Shown piece by piece: positions 8,947 to 19,577 of a stretch of 64,000 bases of DNA. A program made the position numbers and the translations under genes. The stretch is taken from contig JBQCHY010000097.1 of the NCBI GenBank assembly GCA_051954235.1, positions 1 through 64,000 on the forward strand, written 5' to 3'. The notes beneath the pieces are model-generated. The model made no database searches. It saw nothing but the letters and a program-made list of their open reading frames with translations, and was not told the origin of the DNA. Positions within the stretch are counted from its first letter, which is position 1; each line of letters begins with the position of its first letter. The DNA comes from 62-47 sp051954235. Its GTDB lineage: Bacteria; Pseudomonadota; Alphaproteobacteria; Rhizobiales; Xanthobacteraceae.

Positions 8947-9849
8947 TTGGATCTCGACGCGCTTATCGGCTGTCTCGGCAGCTCCGCCTGCGTGGTGACG
9001 CAGACCACCAGCGGCCTCATCATCGGCATGCTGCTGTTTCTCGTCGCCGTCGGGCTGACGCTGATCTTCGGCGTGCTCAAGATCGTCAATTTCAGCCACG
9101 GCGCGTTCTACATGTTCGGCGCGTACTTCGCGCTGACCGGTTATCAATTGACCGGCAGTTTTGTTGTGGCGCTGCTGTTCGGCGCGATCGGCGCGGCGAT
9201 CATCGGGCTGATCTTCGAGCGCGTCTTCATCAGCCGCGTCTACGGCCGCGATGTGCTGATGCAGCTTCTGGTCTGCTACGCCTTTGTGCTGATCTTCGAC
9301 GACAGCGTGAAGCTGATCTGGGGCGCGGAATTCAAATCGATGGGCATGCCGGAAGCGTTCCAGGTGCCGCCGTGGTTCATTGCCGGCGGCGTGGTCCCGC
9401 CGTTCTATATCCTGCTGATCAGCGTCGCGCTGGTGGTGGCGGCGCTGCTAGGCATTGGCCTTGCGCGCTCAAGGCTCGGCAAGGTCATTCGCGCCGCTGC
9501 GCATAATCCGGATATGGTCTCGGCGCTCGGCATCAACACGGCGATGATCTACGGCAGCGTGTTCGCGCTCGGCTGTGCGCTCGCTGGGCTTGCCGGCGCG
9601 TTGGCCGCGCCGGTGCGCTCGATGACGCCGGGCATGGGTTTCTCGGTGCTGATCGAATCTTTCATCGTCACCGTGATCGGCGGCATGGGTTCGATCCTCG
9701 GTGCGCTGATCGGCGCGCTGTTGATCGGCCTGATCCGCTCGTTCGGCTCGCTGGGCTTTCCGCTGTTCACCGACGGGCTGATGTATCTGTTCATGGTGAT
9801 TGTTCTGGTCGCGCGCCCGACCGGCTTGTTCGGCAAGGACGTGGCATGA
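8947..9849 (+). CDS. LIV-type ABC transporter permease (LivH-like)
   Basis: Integral inner-membrane permease, about 300 residues with roughly eight hydrophobic segments. It has the LivH-type stretch GLTLIFGVLKIVNFSHG near the N-terminus and the cytoplasmic loop ARAAAHNPDMVSALGIN near the middle. I place the start at TTG 8947 (LDLDALIGCL). The in-frame ATG at 8857 lies inside the intercistronic hairpin and would add about 30 uncharacteristic residues. The gene ends in an ATGA overlap with the next permease, so the two are translationally coupled. Confidence 0.85.
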   Translation: MDLDALIGCLGSSACVVTQTTSGLIIGMLLFLVAVGLTLIFGVLKIVNFSHGAFYMFGAYFALTGYQLTGSFVVALLFGAIGAAIIGLIFERVFISRVYGRDVLMQLLVCYAFVLIFDDSVKLIWGAEFKSMGMPEAFQVPPWFIAGGVVPPFYILLISVALVVAALLGIGLARSRLGKVIRAAAHNPDMVSALGINTAMIYGSVFALGCALAGLAGALAAPVRSMTPGMGFSVLIESFIVTVIGGMGSILGALIGALLIGLIRSFGSLGFPLFTDGLMYLFMVIVLVARPTGLFGKDVA

Positions 9850-10868
9850 GCGAGCTGAATGTCGAGAATCGTGCTGGAGCCGCGCCGTTTGCCGCAAGGC
9901 CGCGTCGCGCCGCCACTATCGACGTGGTCGCCGCCGTCGTCGCCTTCGCGATCCTGGCTGCGCTACCGTTCCTGTTCGACAGCAAGGCGCTGCTGGATTT
10001 CGTGATCCGTTGTTCCGCGTTCGGCCTGTTCGCGACCTCGCTGAACCTGCTGGTTGGCTACACCGGCCTGATCTCGTTCGGCCATGGCATGTTCTTCGGC
10101 CTCGGCGCTTATGGCTTCGGCCTGCTGATGCAACGCGTCAACATCTCGATTCCGCTGGCGATGGTCTGCACGCTGGCGATCACGGCGGTGGCGGCGGTAG
10201 TGATCGGCGCCATCTGCGTCCGGCTCAAGGAAATCTACTTCGCCTTCGTCACGCTGGCATTCCAGATGCTGATCCACAGCGTCATCCTGTCGTGGCAATC
10301 CCTCACCGGCGGCGATCAGGGCTTGCGCGGCGGCATCAAGCGCCCGGTGTTCTGGGGCATCGATCTCACCAATCACGTCCAGCTCTACATCTTCAGTTGC
10401 GCGCTGCTGGTGATCGGATTGCTGCTGATGCGCCAGATCGCGCAATCGCCGTTCGGCTATACGCTGCGGATGATCCGCGACAACGCCACGCGTGCCTCGT
10501 TCATCGGCATCAATGTCTGGCGCGCCAAGCTGACTGTGTTCGTGCTGGCGGCGCTGTTCGCCAGTGTCGGCGGCATGATCATGAGCCTGTTCGTATCCGG
10601 GGCCTATCCGGAATTCGCCTACTGGACCATTTCCGGCGAAGGCATCTTCATCAACATGCTGGGTGGCGTCACCACGTTCCTCGGCCCGATGGTTGGCACC
10701 GTGCTGCTGTTGATCCTCAACGACACCGCGACCCGGCTGACCGAGCATTACGGCATCGTGCTCGGCGTGGTGATCCTGTTCTTCGCGCTTGGCCTGCGTA
10801 AGGGCCTGATGGATTTTGCCGTCGACTGGTATCGGGCGTGGCGCGACAAGGCGAAGGAACAGTCCTGA
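9846..10868 (+). CDS. LIV-type ABC transporter permease (LivM-like)
   Basis: Second permease subunit, 340 residues. A charged N-terminus of about 25 residues is followed by multiple membrane segments, with the LivM-like block NLLVGYTGLISFGHGMFFGLGAYG cut here into its key parts NLLVGYTG and SFGHG. It pairs with the LivH-like protein to form the channel. The start overlaps the upstream stop by 4 nt and its own stop overlaps the next SDR start by 1 nt (TGATG). Confidence 0.9.
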   Translation: MSELNVENRAGAAPFAARPRRAATIDVVAAVVAFAILAALPFLFDSKALLDFVIRCSAFGLFATSLNLLVGYTGLISFGHGMFFGLGAYGFGLLMQRVNISIPLAMVCTLAITAVAAVVIGAICVRLKEIYFAFVTLAFQMLIHSVILSWQSLTGGDQGLRGGIKRPVFWGIDLTNHVQLYIFSCALLVIGLLLMRQIAQSPFGYTLRMIRDNATRASFIGINVWRAKLTVFVLAALFASVGGMIMSLFVSGAYPEFAYWTISGEGIFINMLGGVTTFLGPMVGTVLLLILNDTATRLTEHYGIVLGVVILFFALGLRKGLMDFAVDWYRAWRDKAKEQS

Positions 10869-11668
10869 TGAGCGCGGCAGTAAACGCAACAACATCCGGC
10901 CAGGTCCGCGTCGTCACCGGCGGGGCCAGCGGTATCGGCGCGGCGTGCGCGCGCAAATTCGCGGAGGATGGCGGCGGACTGGTGGCGGTGGTGGATCGCG
11001 ATATCGCGAAGGCGCAAACCGTCGCGAACGAGATCGGCGGTCGCGCCTACGCGCTCGACGTCGGTGACGAACGCACCGTTGAAGCCTGCGCCGAAACCAT
11101 CGAGCGCGAGTGCGGGCCGGTGGGTGTGCTGGTCAACAGCGCCGGCATTATCCAGATTCCGGCGCGGCCGCACGAGTTGCCGATGGAGCGCTGGGACGAC
11201 ATCGTCCGCGTCGATCAGCGCGGCACCTATGTCACATGCACCGCCTTCGCCCGCGCAATGATCGCGCGCAGGCGCGGCAGCATCGTCAATATTGCCTCCA
11301 TCGCTGGCATGCGCTCGATGCCGCTGCACGCCTATGCGCCGGCAAAGGCGGCGGTGATCTCGATGACGGCGTGTCTTGCGGCGGAGTGGGGACCGGCAGG
11401 CGTGCGCGTCAATGCGGTGTCGCCCGGCTACACGCTGACGCCGGCGTTGCAGGATGCGATCGATCGCGGCGAACGCGACGTATCGAACCTCTCGAACAAC
11501 GCGGCGTTGCGCCGATTGGTGATGCCGGAAGAAATCGCCGGTGTTGTCGCGTTTCTTGCCTCGGACGCGGCATCCGCGATGACCGGCGTGAACGTGCCCG
11601 TCGATTGTGGCTGGCTCGCCGCAACGCCGTGGAATACCTATGGTGGATTGAGGGAGGCGAACGGCTAG
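10868..11668 (+). CDS. SDR family oxidoreductase inside the transporter operon
   Basis: A 266-residue classical SDR. TGGASGIG binds NAD(P), NSAG follows, YAPAK supplies the catalytic Tyr/Lys, and PVDCGWLAATPW lies near the end. The ATG at 10868 overlaps the LivM stop by one base; the earlier in-frame ATG at 10838 lies inside the permease gene. It is inserted between permease and ATPase genes, an arrangement that ties its substrate to the imported compound. It is a paralogue of the SDR at 4454 across the divergent promoter, so two related alcohol/ketone oxidoreductases flank one promoter. Confidence 0.88.
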   Translation: MSAAVNATTSGQVRVVTGGASGIGAACARKFAEDGGGLVAVVDRDIAKAQTVANEIGGRAYALDVGDERTVEACAETIERECGPVGVLVNSAGIIQIPARPHELPMERWDDIVRVDQRGTYVTCTAFARAMIARRRGSIVNIASIAGMRSMPLHAYAPAKAAVISMTACLAAEWGPAGVRVNAVSPGYTLTPALQDAIDRGERDVSNLSNNAALRRLVMPEEIAGVVAFLASDAASAMTGVNVPVDCGWLAATPWNTYGGLREANG

Positions 11669-11670
11669 CG

Positions 11671-12426
11671 ATGCTGGAAGTTCAGCACATCTCGAAATCG
11701 TTCGGCGGCGTGAAAGCGACCGACGATGTCACGCTCGATTTCGCCACCGGCTCGCTGACGGCGGTGATCGGCCCCAACGGCGCCGGCAAGAGCACGTTCT
11801 TCAATCTCATCACCGGGGCGCTGAAGCCGGACACCGGCCGCATCCTGCTCGACGGCACCGATATGGCCGGGCGCTCTCCGCCGGATATCGTTCGTCACGG
11901 CATCGGCCGCGCGTTTCAGGTGGCAAGTATCTTTCCGTCGCTGACGGTCGGCGAAACCATGCTTGCGGCGGTGGGCGCCGATCAGCGCCGCGCCGGCGTC
12001 ATGCACCGGCGCTTTCCGCTTGCCGAGACGCGCGAGCGCGCCGACTACGTCATCGAACTACTCGGACTCGCCAACAAGCGTGACCGCGTCGCCTCTGCGT
12101 TGTCGCACGGCGACCAGAAACTCCTCGACATCGCGCTGGCGCTGGTGCTGGAGCCCAAGGTGTTGCTGCTCGACGAGCCGACCGCGGGCATGGGCACCGA
12201 GGAACGCTGGCGCATGATCGAGAAGGTCCACGAATTGTGGGTGCGCGAGAACATCACCGTGGTCTTCATCGAGCACGACATGGATATCGTCTTCAAGATC
12301 GCGCCGTCCATTGTCGTGTTGTGCTACGGCCGCATTCTCGCGACCGGCACGCCGGATGAAATCCGCAAGAACCCTGCGGTGATCGAGGCCTATCTCGGCA
12401 CCGACGAACATGCGGGTGCGCTATGA
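11671..12426 (+). CDS. LIV-type ABC transporter ATPase (LivG-like)
   Basis: A 251-residue ATP-binding subunit. Walker A is GPNGAGKST, the signature region is LSHGDQKLLDIA (a variant of LSGGQ) and Walker B is VLLLDEPTAGM, followed by FIEHDMD with the switch histidine. The start at 11671 follows gggaggcg by about 12 nt. The stop overlaps the livF-like start (ATGA), giving coupled translation of the two ATPases. Confidence 0.92.
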   Translation: MLEVQHISKSFGGVKATDDVTLDFATGSLTAVIGPNGAGKSTFFNLITGALKPDTGRILLDGTDMAGRSPPDIVRHGIGRAFQVASIFPSLTVGETMLAAVGADQRRAGVMHRRFPLAETRERADYVIELLGLANKRDRVASALSHGDQKLLDIALALVLEPKVLLLDEPTAGMGTEERWRMIEKVHELWVRENITVVFIEHDMDIVFKIAPSIVVLCYGRILATGTPDEIRKNPAVIEAYLGTDEHAGAL

Positions 12427-13139
12427 GCACGCAAGCTGTCATCGAGGTCGAAGGGCTCGACGTCTATTACGGCACCAGCCAGATCCTGTTCGGTGTCGGG
12501 CTCTCGGTGCAGCCCGGCGAGACCATGGCGCTGCTCGGCCGCAACGGCGCTGGCAAATCGACGACGATGAAGGCGATCGCCGGCCTCGCGCCGCCGCGCG
12601 GTGGCCGCGTAACGCTGCGCGGCAACGTGGTGTCCGGCCTGAAACCGCATCACATCGCGCGCGCCGGTCTCGGCTTCGTGCCGGAGGATCGCCAGATTTT
12701 CCCGGATCACAGCGTCGAGGACAATCTCATCATCGGCCACAAGAAAGGCCCGGACGGCCAGGACGACTGGTCGATCGAGCGCATCTATCAGGTATTTCCG
12801 CTACTCGAGCCGCTGCGCTATCGCGTTGCCGGCCGCCTGTCCGGCGGCGAACAGCAGATGCTGGCGATCGCACGCACGCTGATGGGCAATCCGGTGCTGC
12901 TGCTGCTCGACGAGCCGAGCGAAGGTCTCGCGCCGATCATCGTGCAGCGGATCGGGGAACTGCTGCGGCAGTTGCGCGATACCGGCGCGACGGTGCTGAT
13001 CGCCGAGCAGAACATGCATTTCTGTCTCGGCATCGCCAGCCAGGCGACGGTGATCGACAAGGGCCAGATCGTCTACAGCGCATCCATCGACGACCTGAAA
13101 GCCAACGAGCAGATCCGCCAGCGCTATCTCGCGTTGTAA
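12423..13139 (+). CDS. LIV-type ABC transporter ATPase (LivF-like)
   Basis: A 238-residue second ATPase of the transporter. Walker A is GRNGAGKST, the signature is LSGGEQQMLAIA and Walker B is VLLLLDEPSEGLAP, followed by IAEQNMHF, a short LivF-type end. With the binding protein, two permeases and LivG it completes a full LIV-type importer. A binding protein at 19578 has no permease of its own nearby and could share this machinery. Confidence 0.92.
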   Translation: MSTQAVIEVEGLDVYYGTSQILFGVGLSVQPGETMALLGRNGAGKSTTMKAIAGLAPPRGGRVTLRGNVVSGLKPHHIARAGLGFVPEDRQIFPDHSVEDNLIIGHKKGPDGQDDWSIERIYQVFPLLEPLRYRVAGRLSGGEQQMLAIARTLMGNPVLLLLDEPSEGLAPIIVQRIGELLRQLRDTGATVLIAEQNMHFCLGIASQATVIDKGQIVYSASIDDLKANEQIRQRYLAL

Positions 13140-13169
13140 TCACCACGTCCTCTCGCCAAGGAGGCTGCC

Positions 13170-14507
13170 ATGACCACGCTCACCCACGACATCGCCAAGT
13201 TCACCTCGGCGCTCACGCTCGACACGCTGCCGACGCAGGTGGTGGAGAAGGCGCGCACTTGCGTGCTGAATGCGTTCGGCATGGGGTTGAACGGCCTCGA
13301 TACGCCGTATGTCAAAGTCGCGCGCGAGGCGGTGCTGGCGACCGAAGGCGAGATCGCCAACGGTGCGACGCTGTTCGGCGACGGTCGCCGCACCACCATC
13401 GCCGGCGCGTGTCTCGCCAACTCCGCGCTGTTTCACGGCCGCGCGCAGGAAGACACCTGCGGCGCGGCGCATTTCGGCACCATCCTGGTGCCGATGCTCA
13501 CCGCGATGATCGAAGTGCAGCACCATCCACTGGATCGCCTGATCCCAGCGCTGGTTGCGGGTTACGAAGCCGGCGGTCTGCTGGAGCAGGCGTTCGCAGG
13601 CAAGACCACGCCGGGTGGCTTCCGCTCGACTGCGACTTACGGCTCTATCGCTGCTGCTGCTGCCGCATCGCGGCTGATGGGACTGGACGCAGCGACGACC
13701 GCCGCCGCGCTCGCCAACGCCGTGTCGTTCTCCGGCGGCGTGCTGCAATCCTTCGCCGATGGCACCGACGAGTGGCGTTATCAGCCCGGCATCGCCGGTC
13801 GCAACGGCCTCACCGCTGCGGCACTGGCGCGTGCTGGTTCGGTCTCGGCACCGCAGGCCATCGAAGGTAAGGTCGGCTTCGTCAAGGCGTTCGCCGGCGT
13901 CGATGTGCCGGCCGATCTCGCCGCTTCGCTCGGCCGCGACTGGGCGACGCTGCGTGTCACCTTCAAGCCCTATCCGGTCTGCGCGTTCAACCAGACGCCG
14001 GTGACCGGCGCGCTGAAATTGCGCGAGGTGCTGAAGGGTGAAACGCCGCAAGCGGTGCGCGTGCGGATGAACCCTTATGAGACCGGCTACGCGGGCATGG
14101 ACGCGGTGGGCCCGTTCAACTCGATTTCTGGAACGCTGATGAGCATTCCGTTCTGCATCGCCACGACGCTGATCCATGGCGTGCCGGACATGAAGCGGAT
14201 GACCACCTATGACGACGACACGGTGGCCGCGCTGGTTCACCGCACTACTCTGATCGGCGATCCGAAGGTGCCGCAACTCTGTGCGGTGATCGAGGCCGAC
14301 ACCGCGAACGGCACCAAGGTACACGAGCAGCGGATGACGCCTGCCGACTACGCCTACGATCGGGCAACGGTGTCGCAGATGCTGCGCCGGATCGGCGGCG
14401 AACAGGCGGTGCCGCCGGCGGCCTTTGCGCGGATCGAGGATTTTGCCGACCGGCTACCGCACGGTGCGATTGCCGATGCGATTTCCTCCTTCGCAATCCG
14501 CGATTGA
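13170..14507 (+). CDS. MmgE/PrpD family protein
   Basis: A 445-residue member of the MmgE/PrpD fold, which includes 2-methylcitrate dehydratase, aconitate-type isomerases and other hydro-lyases. Family-like features are the helical N-terminus (DIAKFTSALTLDTLP), NSALFHGRAQEDTC around the active-site region, and GFRSTATYGS. A caaggagg site lies 5 nt before the ATG. It closes the transporter operon 30 nt after livF. It probably dehydrates or isomerises a hydroxy acid in the same pathway, but members of this family are often of unknown function and the substrate is open. Confidence 0.82.
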   Translation: MTTLTHDIAKFTSALTLDTLPTQVVEKARTCVLNAFGMGLNGLDTPYVKVAREAVLATEGEIANGATLFGDGRRTTIAGACLANSALFHGRAQEDTCGAAHFGTILVPMLTAMIEVQHHPLDRLIPALVAGYEAGGLLEQAFAGKTTPGGFRSTATYGSIAAAAAASRLMGLDAATTAAALANAVSFSGGVLQSFADGTDEWRYQPGIAGRNGLTAAALARAGSVSAPQAIEGKVGFVKAFAGVDVPADLAASLGRDWATLRVTFKPYPVCAFNQTPVTGALKLREVLKGETPQAVRVRMNPYETGYAGMDAVGPFNSISGTLMSIPFCIATTLIHGVPDMKRMTTYDDDTVAALVHRTTLIGDPKVPQLCAVIEADTANGTKVHEQRMTPADYAYDRATVSQMLRRIGGEQAVPPAAFARIEDFADRLPHGAIADAISSFAIRD

Positions 14508-14594
14508 ACCGCTTGGTGGCAATTGCCTCAAATTGTCGGGCAAAATGAAGGGGCTGGCTCGCCCGAAAGCACGGAATTCTCGTAAATATTGGTC

Positions 14595-14640
14595 TTGACC
14601 TAGCCTCTCCCTATCTGACAATGAGTTATTGTCGGACAAT
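14595..14640 (+). promoter_or_regulatory. Promoter with GntR (FadR-type) operator
   Basis: TTGACC (14595-14600) and GACAAT (14617-14622) with a 16-nt spacer form a plausible promoter. Just downstream, TTGTCGGACAA (14629-14639) matches the FadR-subfamily consensus TNGTNNNACNA exactly, and a further ATTGTC/GACAAT half-site overlaps the -10. The operon's own fourth gene encodes a FadR-type GntR protein, so autoregulation is likely. Confidence 0.6.
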
Positions 14641-14652
14641 AATGGAGGCGAT

Positions 14653-15749
14653 GTGGGCGCCAATCCAGTCACTCATCCGCCTGTCGCGGACTCTGCCATG
14701 CTGCTGTCGGCCACCGAGACGGTGCCGGCCGACTGGCATCAGCTGGCGGATTATCTGCGCGCGCAGGGGATGAGCTTCGATCCCGATCAGCCGATCCGGC
14801 AATTCGCCGGCGGCCTCGCCAACCGCAATTATCTCGTCGTCGTCGATGGCACGCGCGCGGTGCTGCGCCGGCCGCCCGATGGCGATCTGCCGCCCGGCGC
14901 GCATGACATGGCGCGCGAACATAAAATTCTTTCGCGCCTCGCCATCGCGTTGCCCTTCATCGCGCCGAGCCTGCATTATTGCGAGCGCCGCGATGTCATC
15001 GGCGTGCCGTTTCAATTGATCGAGTATCGCAGCGGCATCGTGGTGCGTGGCGTCGATCTGTCGTCGGTTGCGTCGCATGAGAACGCGCCGCGCCTGTTGT
15101 GTGAGATGCTGGTGACGACGCTGGCGAGCCTGCACAAGGTCGATGCGCAGGCGGTTGGCCTCGGCGATCTCGGCAAGCCGGACGGCTTCATCGCGCGCGC
15201 CATCGCCGGCTGGTCGAAGCGCGGCGCGTTGGTGGCAGGCTCCGATGCGGCGCGAAAGCTGCTCGACGATGTAGCGCAATGGCTGGCGCGCCAGCGTTTT
15301 CGCGAGCGGCCCGCCACGCTGCTGCATTGCGACTTCAAGCTCGACAACATGATCCTGAATCCTGAAACCCTGTCGCCGGTGGCGCTGGTGGATTGGGACA
15401 TGGGTACGCGCGGCGATCCGCTGTTCGATCTCGCCACGCTGCTCAGTTACTGGGCCGAACCGGGCGATCCGCTCGCGTGGCGCGAGTTGCGGCAGATGCC
15501 GACGGCGCTTCCCGGTTTCTGGACGCGCGCCGAAGTCGCGAAGCGCTACGCCGCGGCGACGGGATGCGATCTCGATGATCTGCCGGCGATGCGTGTGCTG
15601 GCGCTGTTCAAGCTCGGCATCGTCTTCCTGCAACTGCATCGCCAGTGGGTCAACGGCGCGGTGAAGGACGAACGTTACGCCGACTTTGCCCGCCTTGGCG
15701 AAAACATGGTGTTGATTGCGCGCGATGTCGCGAGCGGAGGATTGAACTG

Positions 15750-15750
<1 letters not shown>
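14653..15750 (+). CDS. Aminoglycoside-phosphotransferase-like kinase (ACAD10/11- or LvaA-type)
   Basis: About 365 residues with the APH/choline-kinase fold. Nucleotide-loop region RQFAGGLANRNY is near the N-terminus. The catalytic loop HCDFKLDN (HxDxxxxN) and the metal-binding VDWD follow, then GDPLFDLA. Homologues next to acyl-CoA dehydrogenases phosphorylate 4-hydroxyacyl-CoA esters (LvaA in Pseudomonas levulinate catabolism; the kinase part of ACAD10/11). I prefer the GTG at 14653, four nt after GGAGG; TTG 14629 lies inside the operator, and ATG 14698 is possible. The stop overlaps the next start by 1 nt. Confidence 0.82.
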
Positions 15751-16943
<1,193 letters not shown>

Positions 16944-16992
16944 AGCGCGCACCCGACAACAGCAAGAACAAAGGCAATATCGGGAGGAAGCC

Positions 16993-18636
16993 ATGCGCGA
17001 TGTGTTCTCGTTGGACAAGCCGGTGGTGGAGAGCCACGCCGCGATGTGCGCGAGTTTCGACTGGCGGGTACCGAAGACCTTCAACTTCGCCACCGATGTC
17101 ATCGACCGATGGGCTTCCGAGCGCGACGGCCCGGCGCTGATCTGGGAGAACGCGGCGGGCGACGGGCGCACCTTCAGCTATTCCGAACTGGCGAAGCTCT
17201 CGAACCGGCTGGCGAACGTGCTGCGCGCGCGCGGCGTCGAGAAGGGCGACCGCATCATCGTCATGCTGCCGCGATTGCCGGAGTGGTTCATCGCGGTGAT
17301 CGCCGCGATGCGGATCGGTGCGGTGCCGATCCCCTGCGTCGAGATGCTGACGGCGCGAGATATCGCTTACCGCGTCGACAATGCCGAAGCGAAAGCCGCG
17401 ATCTGCCGTCCCGAACACACCGAGAAATTCGCGCTCGTCGCGGAAAAGGTTCCGGTAAAGATCACCATCGGGCAGGCGGCAGGCTGGCTCGATTGGCACA
17501 AGGAAATGGCAAGCGTGCCGAACAGCACCGAGGCGGCGACCGTCGACGCCGAAGACCCGGCCATCATGTATTACACCTCCGGTTCGACAGGGCACCCGAA
17601 GGCGGTGATTCATTCATCGCGCGCGATCTATTCGTGGCGTGTATCCGCGATCTACTGGCTCGATCTTTGCCCCGGCGAAATCATCTGGTGCACGGCCGAC
17701 ACAGGCTGGGCCAAGGCCGGCACCAGCATCATTTTCGGCCCGCTCAGCTGCGGCGCGTGCTCCTTCTTCTATGACGGGCCGTTCGACGCGAAACTGCGGC
17801 CGCAGCTTTTGCGCAAGCACAATGTCACGGTCTACTGCGCGCCGGGCACCGAACTCTCGCGCGTGGTGCATGAAGTGCAGCGCGGGGATCTTCCGGCGCT
17901 GCGGCGCGTGGTGACGGCGGGCGAGGCGATGAATCCTGCCGTGGCCGAACGTTGGGAAGAGGCCACCGGCATTCGCATCGACGAAGCCTATGGACAGACC
18001 GAGGTGCTGATGGTGGCGTTGAACTATCCCGGCGAGCCGGTGCGTTATGGCTCGATGGGCCTGCCGTCGCCCGGCACCGAGATGGACGTGATCGACGCCG
18101 GCGGCCGGCGATTGCCGCCGGGGCAGGAGGGCGATCTCGCGGTGAAACTTCCGAATCCGCAACTGATGCTGGGCTACTGGAAGGACGCCGAGAAAACTGC
18201 AGCGTGCTTCGTCGATAGCGCGGAAGGCCGCTGGTATCTCACCAGCGACCGCGCCGAGAAAGATGCCGACGGTTACTTCTGGTATCGCGGCCGTTCCGAC
18301 GATGTCATCAATTCCGCCGGCTATCGCATCGGGCCGCTGGAAGTCGAGAATGCGCTGGCGGAACACGCCGCGATTCAAATCTGCGCGGTGATCGGCAGTC
18401 CGGACGAGGAACGCGGCGAGATCGTCAAAGCGTTCGTGGTGTTGCGTGACGGCATCGTGCCATCGCCGGCGCTGACGCGCGAATTGCAGGATCACGTCAA
18501 ATCGGTCACTGCGCCCTACAAATATCCGCGCGCGATCGAATATCGCACCGAATTGCCGACCACCATCACCGGCAAGGTCAGCCGGCGCGCGTTGCGCGAC
18601 GCGGATCGTGCCGCCATATCTGGAAAGACGGCCTGA
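16993..18636 (+). CDS. Acyl-CoA synthetase (acetyl/medium-chain ACS-like)
   Basis: A 547-residue AMP-forming CoA ligase. It has YYTSGSTGHPKAVIHS (ATP-binding motif), the ACSM/acetyl-CoA-synthetase-like block IIWCTADTGWAKAG, YGQTEVLM, the DxxxTSDRAEKD-YFWYRGRSDDVI hinge (in pieces), and the C-terminal TITGKVSRR with the catalytic lysine. A cgggagg site precedes the ATG. It would activate the free acid before the kinase and dehydrogenase act. LvaE plays that role in the levulinate pathway, so gene order fits a short or medium hydroxy acid. Confidence 0.88.
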   Translation: MRDVFSLDKPVVESHAAMCASFDWRVPKTFNFATDVIDRWASERDGPALIWENAAGDGRTFSYSELAKLSNRLANVLRARGVEKGDRIIVMLPRLPEWFIAVIAAMRIGAVPIPCVEMLTARDIAYRVDNAEAKAAICRPEHTEKFALVAEKVPVKITIGQAAGWLDWHKEMASVPNSTEAATVDAEDPAIMYYTSGSTGHPKAVIHSSRAIYSWRVSAIYWLDLCPGEIIWCTADTGWAKAGTSIIFGPLSCGACSFFYDGPFDAKLRPQLLRKHNVTVYCAPGTELSRVVHEVQRGDLPALRRVVTAGEAMNPAVAERWEEATGIRIDEAYGQTEVLMVALNYPGEPVRYGSMGLPSPGTEMDVIDAGGRRLPPGQEGDLAVKLPNPQLMLGYWKDAEKTAACFVDSAEGRWYLTSDRAEKDADGYFWYRGRSDDVINSAGYRIGPLEVENALAEHAAIQICAVIGSPDEERGEIVKAFVVLRDGIVPSPALTRELQDHVKSVTAPYKYPRAIEYRTELPTTITGKVSRRALRDADRAAISGKTA

Positions 18637-18638
18637 CC

Positions 18639-19388
18639 ATGCCGCCCGATCCCGCAAGCGGTGCGACGCGCAACGAGCCCGCCTATCGGCAGGTGGTGCG
18701 CAGCATCGAAGCGAAGATCATGTCGGGGCAATGGTCGGTCGGCGACCGCGTGCCGTCGGAAACCACGATGGCGGGCGATTTCGGCGTGCATCGCTCGACG
18801 GTGCGCGAGGCCGTCCGCGTGCTCGAACAAAACGGTCTGGTGCGCCGTCATGACGGCGGCAAGCTGCTCTATGTCACCGCGCCACGCGAGGCGGATATTT
18901 CCGCGCGGATCACGGCGGCCATCGTGCTGCATGAGATCAGCTTCCTCGAATTGTGGGAAAGCATGCGTTGCTTCGAGCCGGTGCTGGCCGAATGCGCCGC
19001 CCGGCGCATCGACGACGAGACGCTCGATCTGCTGCAAGCCAATCTCGACAAGACGCGGGCGAGCCTTGAGGACCGTCAGGCGCTTGTGCAACTCGATATC
19101 GCGTTTCATCAGATCATCGCCCGCGCCTCGCGCAATCGCGCGTTGCAATTGTGCCGCCAGCCTATCAGCCAGTTGTTCTATCCGTCCTTCTCCAAGGTGC
19201 TGACCAGCCGCAGCGCCGGCGAGCGTCTGCTATTCGCGCACGAGAAGATCGTCCAGGCGCTACGCAACCGCGATGCGGTCGGCGCGAAAAGCTGGATGGA
19301 CAAGCACATTGTCGATTTCCGACGCGGCTATGAACTCGCCAATCTCGATATCGACATGGCGGCGGACTGGCCGGCGGGCCAACGGTAG
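18639..19388 (+). CDS. GntR family regulator, FadR (FCD) subfamily
   Basis: A 249-residue regulator. The N-terminal winged helix shows the GntR pattern (SGQWSVGDRVPSETTMA ... HRSTVREAVRVLEQNGLVRR, given here in pieces), and an all-helical C-terminal FCD-type domain contains the D/H metal or ligand residues around LDIAFHQIIARAS. It starts 2 nt after the ligase stop, so it is cotranscribed with the kinase-dehydrogenase-ligase genes. The exact TNGTNNNACNA match at the operon promoter supports autoregulation. Confidence 0.9.
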   Translation: MPPDPASGATRNEPAYRQVVRSIEAKIMSGQWSVGDRVPSETTMAGDFGVHRSTVREAVRVLEQNGLVRRHDGGKLLYVTAPREADISARITAAIVLHEISFLELWESMRCFEPVLAECAARRIDDETLDLLQANLDKTRASLEDRQALVQLDIAFHQIIARASRNRALQLCRQPISQLFYPSFSKVLTSRSAGERLLFAHEKIVQALRNRDAVGAKSWMDKHIVDFRRGYELANLDIDMAADWPAGQR

Positions 19389-19495
19389 GTTGCGTCGCAC
19401 GTCTTTTCCGCGAGGTAAAATTCGCCTCTCTCGCACGGTTGCGGACGTGAGGTGATTACCGGCCATGGGTGCGTCATTCGATATACGTAAATGAA

Positions 19496-19524
19496 TTGAC
19501 GTAATCCGCGGCCTCGGGCAGAAT
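19496..19524 (+). promoter_or_regulatory. Candidate sigma70-type promoter for the second binding protein
   Basis: TTGACG (19496-19501), a 17-nt spacer, and CAGAAT (19519-19524, four of six bases of TATAAT) lie 54 nt upstream of the binding-protein ATG. This suggests separate transcription from the preceding GntR operon. Confidence 0.4.
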
Positions 19525-19577
19525 TGCTCTTAGACGCTATCGGGCGTCGAAAGAATCGCAAATTTCGGGAGGTGCGG

